From contig CAYJGF010000008.1 of assembly GCA_964369965.1 (NCBI GenBank), forward strand, positions 37,735 through 101,734: DNA of 64,000 nt, given 5' to 3'. The notes beneath the pieces were generated by a model, which saw only the letters and a list, made by a program, of their open reading frames with translations, made no database searches and was not told the DNA's origin. Positions 41,869 to 50,376 of the stretch are shown one piece after another (positions within the stretch are counted from its first letter, which is position 1; every line of letters starts with the position of its first letter). The position numbers and the translations under genes were made by a program. This DNA is from CAYJBH01 sp964369965. Lineage in GTDB: Bacteria > Bacillota > Clostridia > Oscillospirales > Ruminococcaceae.

Positions 41869-42762
41869 TCAATCCACCCTCTCCCCACAATAGGGGCAGA
41901 ATTTTTTTGGAGCACTGCTTTTTATTTCGTCCACACCTTGCTCGTGTTCCAGAACGAATTTTATCAGATCTTCCGACTCCTGTTCCTGTTCCTTCACTAT
42001 TTCCTGTAACGCCTTTTCATGACGTTCGTTGTCGAGCTCCACAAAGCCGGCGGATATGATACCGGTCGGGACCGCCACAAGACCAACCCCCAAAAAAGCG
42101 ATTACACTGCTGAAGAGCTTACCTATCACCGTTATCGGCACGATGTCACCGTATCCCACCGTCGTGAATGTCGCGACCGACCACCAAAAGCCGGAAAAAG
42201 CGTTGATAAAAACCTCCGGTTGTGCATCGGACTCTATGTTATAAATAATTATAGACGTAATCATTATAAGCACAAAAATGACCGACACCGATGAGGTCAG
42301 CAGTTTTGCTTTACGCTTTAAAACCTTGTGCATGGAGGACAGCGCGTTGGTGTAGCGGTGCAGTTTAAACACCCTCAACAACCTGATAATACGCAGGGTA
42401 TCCAGCACGCGTGTGCTCATGGGTATAAAGATTGAAAGGAAAAACGGCAATATAGATAGAAGATCCACGATCGCCATAAATGAGAATATGTATTTGAGGA
42501 CTGCTATGACCCTGCCTTTGTCGGGGTGCAACAGATCGCTTGTCCACAGTCGCAGTGCATACTCTATCGAAAAGATAAAGACCGAGACCCACTCGATGGC
42601 ATCGGTAAGGATCAAAATCCGCTCGTCCGACGGCTCAAAGGTGCTTATCGTGATGCTGATGACGTTCAGCACGATAAGCACCATTATGGTTAAATCAAAG
42701 ATACGGCTATAAAAATCGCCGTCCTTTGCAGGGTTTATAATTTCAAAAATCCTTTTTTTCAT
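41869..42762 (-). CDS. Voltage-gated potassium channel with C-terminal zinc ribbon
   Basis: Six-helix ion channel of 297 residues. The S4 sensor carries regularly spaced arginines (STRVLDTLRIIRLLRVFKLHR), and the pore shows SGFWWSVATFTTVGYGDIVP with the K+ filter. The cytoplasmic tail is acidic and ends in half of a zinc ribbon (FCPYCGER). Resembles KvAP/Kch-like channels. It is downstream of proC with a 2-bp gap. Confidence 0.92.
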   Translation of the reverse strand: MKKRIFEIINPAKDGDFYSRIFDLTIMVLIVLNVISITISTFEPSDERILILTDAIEWVSVFIFSIEYALRLWTSDLLHPDKGRVIAVLKYIFSFMAIVDLLSILPFFLSIFIPMSTRVLDTLRIIRLLRVFKLHRYTNALSSMHKVLKRKAKLLTSSVSVIFVLIMITSIIIYNIESDAQPEVFINAFSGFWWSVATFTTVGYGDIVPITVIGKLFSSVIAFLGVGLVAVPTGIISAGFVELDNERHEKALQEIVKEQEQESEDLIKFVLEHEQGVDEIKSSAPKKFCPYCGERVD

Positions 42763-42764
42763 GT

Positions 42765-43574
42765 CTATTTTGCTTCCTGTTTGCGTATCTCAAGACCTCG
42801 GTCGATACAGGCATCACAACCGCGTTTTATCACCGTTGCAAGGTCGTCTCGCTCAAAGCTCAAAATGCTCTGCTCGGTCAGACCGCCCGGTGTGCAAACC
42901 CCTGCAACCAGCTCGGTGGGGGATTTGTCGCTCTGCATTAACAGCTCCGCCGAGCCTTTAAATGTCTGGGCGGTGAGTTTCAACGCGGTGTCGTAGTCAA
43001 TGCCACGCGCCGCAACCGCTTTGGCAACGCAGTCTATGAGATAATAGACATAGGCCGGCGCCGACCCGTTTGCCGGCACTACGCTGAAAAGCTGATCGAG
43101 GGACAGCTCGGCGACCATGCCAACCCCCTCGAAAATCTCACGCACAATTTCAAACTCCCGTTGTGTCACGTCGGGGGTTTTAGCGAGGGCGCTTGCACCC
43201 ATGCCGATGAGTGCCGGCGCGTTGGGCATGACACAGACAACACCCACCTCGGCGAGGTGCTGTTTTATCAGCTCGGCGGTTATCCCTGCCGCGACCGATA
43301 TGATAACCTGTCGATGTTTTATCTCTATTGCCTTTAAATCGTTTAATAGCCCTTTAAAAACCTGTGGGGCGACGGCGAGCAATAAAAATTCGCAACGGCG
43401 CACCTCGGCGAGGCTCGTCGCCACATTATAGCCGTCCTTTTCAAGCAGGGCGAGCTTTTCTTTTGATACATCAAAGACAATTATGTCCTTTTTAGTCAAA
43501 ACACCGCAGTTTATTGCACCGTTTAACAGGGCACCGCCCATATGACCGACACCTATCAAGCCGAGTTTGTACAT
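42765..43574 (-). CDS. proC: Pyrroline-5-carboxylate reductase
   Basis: NAD(P)H-dependent last step of proline synthesis, 269 residues. N-terminal Rossmann GLIGVGHMGGALLNG; C-terminal dimer domain with FSVVPANGSAPAYVYYLIDC and VCTPGGLTEQSI. I start at the ATG behind AAGGAG; an open frame continues upstream into repeat DNA but is not family-like. A 45-bp palindrome lies upstream. Confidence 0.94.
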   Translation of the reverse strand: MYKLGLIGVGHMGGALLNGAINCGVLTKKDIIVFDVSKEKLALLEKDGYNVATSLAEVRRCEFLLLAVAPQVFKGLLNDLKAIEIKHRQVIISVAAGITAELIKQHLAEVGVVCVMPNAPALIGMGASALAKTPDVTQREFEIVREIFEGVGMVAELSLDQLFSVVPANGSAPAYVYYLIDCVAKAVAARGIDYDTALKLTAQTFKGSAELLMQSDKSPTELVAGVCTPGGLTEQSILSFERDDLATVIKRGCDACIDRGLEIRKQEAK

Positions 43575-43620
43575 GGTTTTCTCCTTCTTTTTGGTAGTGT
43601 AACTAAATATTGTCATTGAT

Positions 43621-43665
43621 GTTTTGTTGTAGGGAATGCGTTGTACGCATTCCCTACAACAAAAC
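43621..43665. repeat. Perfect REP palindrome upstream of proC
   Basis: Two 20-bp arms (GTTTTGTTGTAGGGAATGCG and its exact complement) around TTGTA. Its core is the GTAGGGAATGCG version of the REP family. Directly next to it, 43670-43720 is the right end of a MITE-type repeat (GGTTATAAATAGGCGAAGCCG followed by CATTAGCC tracts). Confidence 0.88.
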
Positions 43666-43720
43666 CGGAGGTTATAAATAGGCGAAGCCGTTTCAACCAC
43701 CATTAGCCATTAGCCCAAAC

Positions 43721-43825
43721 CTACGCACTATAAAACAACAGCGTCAGCACGGTGCTGAGCAGCAGTGTACCCACCATCACCACGGCGAGTATAATCGCAA
43801 TTATTCTTTTAAGTTTTGATGACAT
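43721..43825 (-). CDS. Small single-span membrane peptide (34 aa)
   Basis: ATG behind AGGGGATAA encodes a basic start (MSSKLKRI) and one long hydrophobic helix (about residues 8-33). This resembles the tiny membrane proteins of Bacillota such as Prli42 or DUF4044, but similarity is too short to assign. It lies 36 bp downstream of the response-regulator start region on the same strand order proC < peptide < regulator, and its end abuts the MITE-type tail. Confidence 0.55.
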   Translation of the reverse strand: MSSKLKRIIAIILAVVMVGTLLLSTVLTLLFYSA

Positions 43826-43861
43826 TTTATTATCCCCTATAAATTTTATTCCGGATTAATA

Positions 43862-44563
43862 TTAATCCGAGCTCCAGCGATAGCCGTATCCCCAGACGGT
43901 CAAGATGTGTTTCGGATTGGAGGGATCTTCCTCTATCTTCATGCGCAGACGGCGGATATTGACGTCCACTATCTTCACATCGCCGTAATAATTATCCCCC
44001 CACACCCCTTTGAGTATCTGTTCACGCACCATGGCGACGTTGGGGTTTTGGAAAAACAGCATCATTATGCCGTACTCCACCTGCGTGAGGTCGATAGGCA
44101 CCGAATTTTTGTACAGAAGATGACTGATCGGGCACAGCTCAAAACATCCGGCGAATATCCGACCCTCCTCCGTTTTTTTTGCCTCCGGCAGGTGTGATAT
44201 GCGACGACACAGCGCCTCGACCCGTGCGAGCAAAAGCGCCACCGAAAACGGCTTGGTTATATAGTCGTCCGCACCGATGGAAAGACCGCTAATCTTGTCC
44301 GCCTCCTGCGCTTTTGCCGATAGGATGATTATCCCTATCTTGCTATTCTCCCCTCGGATAATCTCACACAGAGAAAAGCCGTTCATTTTGGGCAACATAA
44401 CGTCTAATATTGCGACGTCAAACGGTTGCTGTGCCTCACTGATATGAACGAGTGCTTGTTCCGCCGACCCTGCCTCCACCACCTCATATCCGGTGACCGA
44501 CAGATTAAGTGCCAACATTTCACGAATGGAGGTCTCGTCCTCCACCACAAGTATTCTTTTCAT
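43862..44563 (-). CDS. OmpR/PhoB family response regulator
   Basis: 233 residues: receiver domain with VVEDE, phospho-acceptor Asp54 in AILDVMLPKMNG and the lysine in ITKPFS, then a winged-helix DNA-binding domain (LTQVEYGIMMLFFQNPN, VDVNIRRLRMKIEEDP, VWGYGYRW). No histidine kinase gene is next to it; the upstream neighbour is a lipoprotein 21 bp away. Target genes unknown. Confidence 0.94.
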   Translation of the reverse strand: MKRILVVEDETSIREMLALNLSVTGYEVVEAGSAEQALVHISEAQQPFDVAILDVMLPKMNGFSLCEIIRGENSKIGIIILSAKAQEADKISGLSIGADDYITKPFSVALLLARVEALCRRISHLPEAKKTEEGRIFAGCFELCPISHLLYKNSVPIDLTQVEYGIMMLFFQNPNVAMVREQILKGVWGDNYYGDVKIVDVNIRRLRMKIEEDPSNPKHILTVWGYGYRWSSD

Positions 44564-44584
44564 GATATTGTCTATTCCCTTTTG

Positions 44585-45844
44585 TTAATAAATTGCTTTT
44601 ATACCCTCTACGAGGAAATTCTGCTCATACTCCGACAGGTTGCCGTAGGTGGTGAGATAGATTTGCTCATTTCCAAACTGCAATACCGGAAGCACCTCCC
44701 CCCCCTCGGCAAGGGGTGGTGTGGCGAAATCCGACACGGTGACATTGAAATAAAGTTCCCCCTCATTGTCCACCGCGGTGATGCCGTCCTCTGCTTCAAC
44801 CAGCGATATATTTTCCATTCGATGTGACGGTATACTGATAAAAAATGCAAAACGTGTGTTGACAAGACCTACATACTTCGGCAATTCGGTGTTTTGTGCC
44901 ATGTCATAATAGCCTACACCCAGATAGTCGCTTGGGATTTCAAGCTCGGTTTCGAGTATGCCGGGCTGCTCCAAGATGCCGTCGTTGTCAATGTCCAGTG
45001 AATAGAGCAGTTGATTGTCATGTGTTATAATCTGACGCTCCTCGGCGGTGAGCAGACCGGTCAAACCACTTTCATCAAAGCGCAAAAGGTCGGCAGAAAA
45101 TCGGTTTTGCACGTCCAACCCCTCCAAAATCAGCAAGGTATCCTCATCGTAATAGGATGGTTTAATGGAGAGTGCCTGCAACATGTCGGAATTCGGTGAA
45201 CCCTGATAAAGTTGGAGCGGTGACTCGTCGGAGAGGGATATAATCCTAAGCCCGAGCGCGCCCTCTCGGGTGGTGGGCAGTGCAAAAATCAGCTCGTTCG
45301 CATCACTTCCCTGTATGTCCGCAACCAAAAAATAGCTGTGCTCCTGAACAAAGACGGAGGAGAGCGTGTCATCTTTAAAGCTGTACACGGTCAAAAACTT
45401 CTCGTTTGCGGTCGCGCCGGTATAGTTGACCACAAGGTTGACGCCTTGATCCTCCTGCAATCGGTAGAAATCGACATTCTCGACACCGGTGCCGACACCG
45501 CGCAGGCTGTGGGTAACGGTCAAGACATCCCCGGCGGCACGAAGTATGGCGAGGTTAATGTCGGTGCCGGTGTTGGAATCGCTGTAAAAGGTTATGATGG
45601 AGGCGGTATCGGTGAACGAGCCATCGTCGTACAACAGCGCGCCGGAATGTGCGCCCTCTTTGGGGGAGACGATGACCGCCTGCTCGCCGGCATACGCCTT
45701 TATCGCGTTGAATGCCGCTGTCTGTAGGCTGTTGGGTTGAGGTGCGACCAACAGCTCCTCCACATTGCCACCCATAAAACCGGAGCTACATCCCCCAAAG
45801 GTTAGCAATGTACAGACAAATATTATCGTTAAAAACTTTTTCAT
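44585..45844 (-). CDS. Lipoprotein, possible beta-propeller (419 aa)
   Basis: Signal peptide with lipobox FGGC (Cys19), so anchored outside the membrane. The mature part is beta-rich with repeated segments such as ADIQGSDANELIFALP and SLDIDNDGILEQPGI, which look like FG-GAP/VCBS-type calcium-binding blades. No enzyme motif. It precedes an orphan response regulator in the same transcript, so a sensory or wall-associated role is possible but unproven. Confidence 0.72.
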   Translation of the reverse strand: MKKFLTIIFVCTLLTFGGCSSGFMGGNVEELLVAPQPNSLQTAAFNAIKAYAGEQAVIVSPKEGAHSGALLYDDGSFTDTASIITFYSDSNTGTDINLAILRAAGDVLTVTHSLRGVGTGVENVDFYRLQEDQGVNLVVNYTGATANEKFLTVYSFKDDTLSSVFVQEHSYFLVADIQGSDANELIFALPTTREGALGLRIISLSDESPLQLYQGSPNSDMLQALSIKPSYYDEDTLLILEGLDVQNRFSADLLRFDESGLTGLLTAEERQIITHDNQLLYSLDIDNDGILEQPGILETELEIPSDYLGVGYYDMAQNTELPKYVGLVNTRFAFFISIPSHRMENISLVEAEDGITAVDNEGELYFNVTVSDFATPPLAEGGEVLPVLQFGNEQIYLTTYGNLSEYEQNFLVEGIKAIY

Positions 45845-45852
45845 TTAAAGGG

Positions 45853-47541
45853 TTACATCTTATCGGGCGCGTCTACGCACAGTATGCTCAATAATCTCGC
45901 AATGGTATTTTTGGTAGCAAGAGCAATTGCTAAACGCCCGTGAGCGATATTCTCCGGCTCGCCTTTTATACGACATTCGGTATAAAAACGGTGAAAGTCG
46001 GCGGCGATGGACATAAGATATTTGGAGAGTAGCGAGACATCATAGCATCTTGCCGCCGTGTCGATAAGCTCCGGCAGTGCGCCGAGGCGGAGTATCAACG
46101 CGCGCTCCGTCTCATGGGTGAGTAATTGCGCGCTCGGTACAAAGCCGTCCGGCAGGAGGACACCCCCGTCGGCAAGTGTCGCTATCATGTTGCTTATCCT
46201 CGCGTGCGCATACTGGACATAGTAGACCGGATTTTCGCTGTTGGTCTGCACCGCGAGTTCCAGATCAAAGTCGAGGTGGGTACCTGCCTCACGCAGGTTG
46301 AAGAAAAAGCGCGCCGCGTCGAGTGGCACCTCCTGCAATAAGGTGGTCAGAGTGATAGCCTTGCCACTGCGTTTGCTCATGCGAACAACCTCTTTTCCGG
46401 ACATCAGTCGCACCAGCTGCACCATGATTATATCGAGTCGCTCACCGTCCCCACCTGCGGCGGTTATTGCGGCTTTAAGGCGCGCGATATGCCCGTGGTG
46501 GTCGGCACCCCATATGTCGATAGCGCGCTCAAATCCGCGGTCGTTCAATTTGTTGAGATGATAGGCAATATCTGCGGCAAAGTAGGTCGGCACGCCGTTG
46601 CCACGTATCAGCACCTCGTCTTTTTCCCCACCGCATTTGGAAAAGGCAAAAAATGTGGTGCCGTCCTGCTCATAGGCAAGGCCGCTCGCACGGATAGCCT
46701 CAATAGCGGCCGCCACCGCGCCGCTGTCATAGAGCGTCTGCTCCGAGAAAAAATTGTCGAACTCGATGCGATATTCAAGAAGCGCCGACTTTATCGCGTC
46801 GATGTTTTTCGGCAAGGCAAAGCCGACCAACACGTCACTGCGGGTGCGATCGTCGGCATTTTTGAGGATATCCCCCTTTAGCTGTGCGAATTCGGTCGCA
46901 AGCTGTGTGATGTCCTCGCCCTTATAGCCATCCTCCGGGAAAGGGTGTGAGGGGTCAAAAATCTGCATATATCGCGCCGAGAGTGACGCGCCGAACTTTG
47001 CAATCTGGTTGCCGGCATCGTTTATGTAAAACTCTTTGGTGACATCGTAGCCCGCTGTTTTGAGCAGGGCGGCAAGGCTCTCGCCCAGTGCACCGCCGCG
47101 CGCGTTGCCAAGGTGCATGGGACCGGTCGGGTTTGCGGACACAAATTCGACGTTGTAGCGTTTCCCCTCACCGGTGTTTGTCCTGCCATAGTCGGCATCA
47201 AACGCCGCCGAAGAAAGAATGTCGGTGTAAAAACAGTCGTTACAAAAAAAGTTCAAAAAGCCGGGGCCTGCCACCTCACACCGCTCAAAATATCCACTCG
47301 GCAAAGAGATGTGCGCTAAAATCGCGGCGGCAATCTTGGGTGGCGCCGTGCGAAGAGCCTTTGCCCCTTTTAAGGCGATATTTGCGCTAAAGTCGCCGTT
47401 TTTGCGCTCACCGGGGCGCTCTATATCAAATGACGGCAGTTCACACTCCGTCAGTGCACCGCTTTGAACAGCGGCGGAAATGGCATCGATAATCAGTGTT
47501 TCAATCTGACACCGAGCGGCGTTAAAGTAATTTTTATACAT
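45853..47541 (-). CDS. argS: Arginyl-tRNA synthetase
   Basis: Class I synthetase of 562 residues. N-terminal Add-1 domain (residues 1-110), HIGH variant in ANPTGPMHLGNARGGALG, YINDAGNQIAKFG, the KMSKS-like MSKRSGKAIT and the C-terminal DALR anticodon-binding domain (YVQYAHARISNMI). Complete. ATG behind GGAG. Repeats separate it from the DUF1934 gene that normally sits directly upstream. Confidence 0.97.
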   Translation of the reverse strand: MYKNYFNAARCQIETLIIDAISAAVQSGALTECELPSFDIERPGERKNGDFSANIALKGAKALRTAPPKIAAAILAHISLPSGYFERCEVAGPGFLNFFCNDCFYTDILSSAAFDADYGRTNTGEGKRYNVEFVSANPTGPMHLGNARGGALGESLAALLKTAGYDVTKEFYINDAGNQIAKFGASLSARYMQIFDPSHPFPEDGYKGEDITQLATEFAQLKGDILKNADDRTRSDVLVGFALPKNIDAIKSALLEYRIEFDNFFSEQTLYDSGAVAAAIEAIRASGLAYEQDGTTFFAFSKCGGEKDEVLIRGNGVPTYFAADIAYHLNKLNDRGFERAIDIWGADHHGHIARLKAAITAAGGDGERLDIIMVQLVRLMSGKEVVRMSKRSGKAITLTTLLQEVPLDAARFFFNLREAGTHLDFDLELAVQTNSENPVYYVQYAHARISNMIATLADGGVLLPDGFVPSAQLLTHETERALILRLGALPELIDTAARCYDVSLLSKYLMSIAADFHRFYTECRIKGEPENIAHGRLAIALATKNTIARLLSILCVDAPDKM

Positions 47542-47587
47542 CCTGTTTCTCCGAATTTTTGTTTATCTTTGCGTGTTTGAGGTTGTT

Positions 47588-47657
47588 GGGGAGGGGTTTT
47601 TCTCCCGATTGTTTTGCGCCGGTTGCCGTTATGACGGGAGGAGCAGAGCCCCTCCCC
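47588..47657. repeat. Inverted repeat next to the argS-side REPIN
   Basis: GGGGAGGGG (47588-47596) and CCCCTCCCC (47649-47657) bracket a 52-bp GC-rich loop that itself contains CTCCCG and CGGGAG pairing. It is another REP-family variant (CCCCTCCCCTAC end). Confidence 0.7.
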
Positions 47658-47680
47658 TACACCTGTCATCTGTGTTGCGG

Positions 47681-47766
47681 TAGTGTTGTAGGGGCGACCT
47701 CCGGTCGTCCGTATGTTCATAACAAACCTACAGGGCGGACGACCACAGGTCGCCCCTACAACACTA
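47681..47766. repeat. REPIN: two REP palindromes in inverted orientation
   Basis: TAGTGTTGTAGGGGCGACCT at the left is repeated as its exact complement at the right end. The pairing continues as GGTCGTCCG/CGGACGACC after a 2-bp mismatch, giving about 31 bp arms around a 24-bp centre. The last three bases are the stop codon of the DUF1934 gene. Confidence 0.9.
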
Positions 47767-48186
47767 CATCTCCTTAATAACAATATCCACCGTATTACTG
47801 GAGACGTTGTTGGAATTTATGTCCACGTCGTAGCTGAACTTCAGCCGACCGCCGTTTTCATCGAGGGTATTTATTATATTGTTGCCGCTGATACCGAGTG
47901 AAAGCGCGCCGAAACCGGTCTCATAGTGGCAGACATGGCGTTTGCCGGACTCGATACTCAGCGTCGACTGATTTTTGCCAAAGCGTATCATGGAGACGCG
48001 CCCCTTGGAGTCCACCTTGACGGTGGTGGTGGAGCCGTCATAGCCGGTCGCCTCGGTCTCACGATAGGTGATAAAATAGCTACCGTTTTTTAGTTGAAAC
48101 GCACCCTTTGTCATCAGCGTCACGGTGTTTTCATCGTCGGGGGTCTTTTGAACGCCCTCTATTTTAATCAGATAATCTTCTTTCAT
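47764..48186 (-). CDS. ywiB: DUF1934 (YwiB-like) beta-barrel protein
   Basis: 140-residue lipocalin-like barrel protein. Motifs: YLIKIEGVQKTPDDENTVTL, YFITYRETEATGYDGSTT and RVSMIRFGKNQSTLSIESG. Function unknown, but the family is a regular neighbour of argS and murI in Bacillota. Start at the ATG behind AAGGGAAGAC. The TAG stop is the first codon of the REPIN, so the original C terminus may have been a few residues different. Confidence 0.85.
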   Translation of the reverse strand: MKEDYLIKIEGVQKTPDDENTVTLMTKGAFQLKNGSYFITYRETEATGYDGSTTTVKVDSKGRVSMIRFGKNQSTLSIESGKRHVCHYETGFGALSLGISGNNIINTLDENGGRLKFSYDVDINSNNVSSNTVDIVIKEM

Positions 48187-48199
48187 GGTGTGTCTTCCC

Positions 48200-48991
48200 T
48201 TACAAATAGTCGTCCGGATTGATGGTGGCTGCCTCGATATCATGCCCCATAAACTGCCGTGCAAGCTCGGGGAATTGTTGTGGCAGATCGGATATTAAAT
48301 AGGTGGTCTTGCCGCCACTGTTCGAGAGCAACCCCTCTCTTTTAAGATAGTCGGCAGTGTGGCGCGCCGTCTCGGCACCGCTGTCGATTAGCGTGACCCG
48401 CTCACCCATGACCTTTTTAATAATCGGTGCGATGAGCGGATAGTGGGTGCAACCGAGAATGAGGGTGTCCACCCCTTTCTCTTTAAGCGGTGTAAGATAC
48501 CGCCGCGCGGCAGTTATTGTCAGCTCGTCCGACTCGCCGACGTGACCGTGCTCTACCAGTGGCACAAACAGAGGGCAGGCGGCGGAAAAAACCTCAAAAT
48601 CGGTGAGCGCTCTGTGGTAGGAGCCGGAGTTTATGGTTGCGGCGGTGGCTATGACGCCTATCCTGCCATTTTTGGTAGCCTTTTTAGCCGCCTCGGCGGT
48701 CGGATGGATGACACCGCAAACAGGGATATCGCACCCTAATTTTTCCACCTCCAACACAGAGGAGACGGTGCCGCAGGCGATGAGGATATATTTGACGTCA
48801 TAGTGTCGCAGGACGGCTATGTCGGACTTTGCAAACTGTTCTATGATGGTGGCACTTCGGTTGCCGTAGGGCACGCGTGCGGTATCGCCGAAATAGACAA
48901 GATCCTCATTCGGCAACAGCTCGCGCAGTACCCTCAGGGCGGAAAGCCCCCCAAGACCGCTGTCAAACACTCCGATAGGGCGGTTGTGCAT
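48200..48991 (-). CDS. murI: Glutamate racemase
   Basis: Supplies D-glutamate for peptidoglycan; 263 residues. N-terminal IGVFDSGLGGLSALRVL and YFGDTARVPYG; second catalytic cysteine in LILGCTHYPLIAP. The first cysteine is in LIACGTVSS, where most racemases have CNT, so the conserved Asn is Gly here. ATG behind GGAG. Followed 13 bp later by the DUF1934 gene. Confidence 0.92.
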   Translation of the reverse strand: MHNRPIGVFDSGLGGLSALRVLRELLPNEDLVYFGDTARVPYGNRSATIIEQFAKSDIAVLRHYDVKYILIACGTVSSVLEVEKLGCDIPVCGVIHPTAEAAKKATKNGRIGVIATAATINSGSYHRALTDFEVFSAACPLFVPLVEHGHVGESDELTITAARRYLTPLKEKGVDTLILGCTHYPLIAPIIKKVMGERVTLIDSGAETARHTADYLKREGLLSNSGGKTTYLISDLPQQFPELARQFMGHDIEAATINPDDYL

Positions 48992-49021
48992 GGTAACTCC
49001 GTTCTCTAATGTGGTAGGTTT

Positions 49022-49247
49022 GTTAGGCTAATGACTAATGGTGAATGGTGATGGTATCGCCTGCGGCGATGATTTATAGGGTTTGTTTGTAAAATAAGGT
49101 CGTGACCCTACCGCAATCTCACGATATTACATAATGGTATTTTTCAAATAAAAAAGGCGAAGCCGTTTCCATTAGTCATTAACCATTCATCTTTAGCCAT
49201 TAGTCCAACCAGCCATTCACCCTTAACCATTAGCCATTAGTCTAAAA
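49022..49247. repeat. MITE-like repeat, copy A
   Basis: Left end GGCTAATGACTAATGGTGAATGG followed by TGGTATCGCC-TGC-GGCGATGATTTATA. The centre is unique. The right end is AAAAAAGGCGAAGCCGTTTCC followed by tandem CCATTAG/CCATTCA heptads up to the ddl stop. Ends are inverted relative to each other. No ORF. This fills the murI-ddl gap. Confidence 0.8.
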
Positions 49248-50318
49248 TTACTCTTCCCTCGCAAGCTCCACCAGTCTATCCACCAGTTCCTCTGCCGATA
49301 TATCACTCTTTTCCATCAGCATGGGGTACATACTTATATCGGTGAAGCCGGGCATGGTGTTTATCTCGTTCAGCAGGATTTCACCGTCACTGTGTCGCAG
49401 AAAAAAGTCTACCCGTGCAAGCCCTGCGCACCCCATGGCGGTGTAGGCGGTGCAGGCGAGCGCTCTTATCCTCTGTAGCTGTTCGTCGTCAAGCTCGGCA
49501 GGGATGGATAGTGCGGTGTCGTCGGTGACATACTTTGCATCATAACTGTAAAACTCGTCGCTCGGCAGTATCTCCCCCACGCCGGAGGCAAACGGTTTGT
49601 CGTTGCCGAGGACGGCGCACTCCAGTTCTCTGCCGTCGACCGCCTCCTCTATCAAAATCCTCGAGTCGTGAGCCGCGGCGTGCATTATTGCGGCGTGCAT
49701 CTCACCGGTATCGTGCACCTTGCTCACACCGACCGATGAGCCTGCGTTTGCCGGCTTTACAAAAAGTGGGAGACCGAGGTCGGCGATTATGCTCTCGATA
49801 TGGGTGTCCATTTCGTTTAAATCACATCGGCGCATCAGGCGATATTTGCAGTGCGGCACGCCGGCGTGCTGCGTGATGACGTTGGTGAAATATTTATCCA
49901 TACATGCGGCAGAGGAGGCAACGCCGGAGCCGACAAACGGTATGCCGGCAAGCGTCAACAGACCTTGCACCGTGCCGTCCTCACCGTTTTTGCCGTGCAA
50001 TACAGGGAATGCAACATCGATTTTTTGCCGTGTCGTGCCGGTCGAGCTGAGCGACTGGCAGTGCAACAGCCCACCCACCGCGGCATCGGGCGAAAGATAT
50101 GCCGGTGTCGAGTCAGAGAAATACTCCCACGAGCCATCCCTCAGCATGTCAAGGTCGCCGGGGAAATAGAGCCACCGCCCTTTTTTTGTTATGCCTACCT
50201 TAATGACCTCATATCGCTCGGCATTAAAGCTCTTTATCACCTTAATAGCGGAAAGGCAGGAAATATTATGTTCACTGGATCTCCCCCCAAATAGCACTAA
50301 AACCTTTATTCTGGACAC
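49248..50318 (-). CDS. ddl: D-alanine--D-alanine ligase
   Basis: ATP-grasp ligase that makes the D-Ala-D-Ala dipeptide for peptidoglycan; 356 residues. Motifs: VLFGGRSSEHNISCLSA, FPVLHGKNGEDGTVQGLL, LFVKPANAGSSVGVSK and EINTMPGFTDISMYP. Residues following MPGFT fit a Ddl, and no vanH or vanX is nearby. GTG start behind AAAGGAGGTGA. Shares the wall-precursor theme with murI. Confidence 0.95.
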   Translation of the reverse strand: MSRIKVLVLFGGRSSEHNISCLSAIKVIKSFNAERYEVIKVGITKKGRWLYFPGDLDMLRDGSWEYFSDSTPAYLSPDAAVGGLLHCQSLSSTGTTRQKIDVAFPVLHGKNGEDGTVQGLLTLAGIPFVGSGVASSAACMDKYFTNVITQHAGVPHCKYRLMRRCDLNEMDTHIESIIADLGLPLFVKPANAGSSVGVSKVHDTGEMHAAIMHAAAHDSRILIEEAVDGRELECAVLGNDKPFASGVGEILPSDEFYSYDAKYVTDDTALSIPAELDDEQLQRIRALACTAYTAMGCAGLARVDFFLRHSDGEILLNEINTMPGFTDISMYPMLMEKSDISAEELVDRLVELAREE

Positions 50319-50376
50319 GGCTCACCTCCTTTTTTAAATTTGATGACTGTTATATTGTATATAATTTTATGCGAAA

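Noticed and set aside
43682..43703. N-terminal extension of proC up to 43703
   Set aside because: The added residues derive from the MITE/REP module and lack a ribosome binding site; the ATG at 43574 has AAGGAG and the family N terminus.
49248..50318. VanA/VanC-type resistance ligase
   Set aside because: No vanH, vanX or vanT neighbour; the context (murI, SGNH hydrolase) fits the housekeeping D-Ala-D-Ala ligase.
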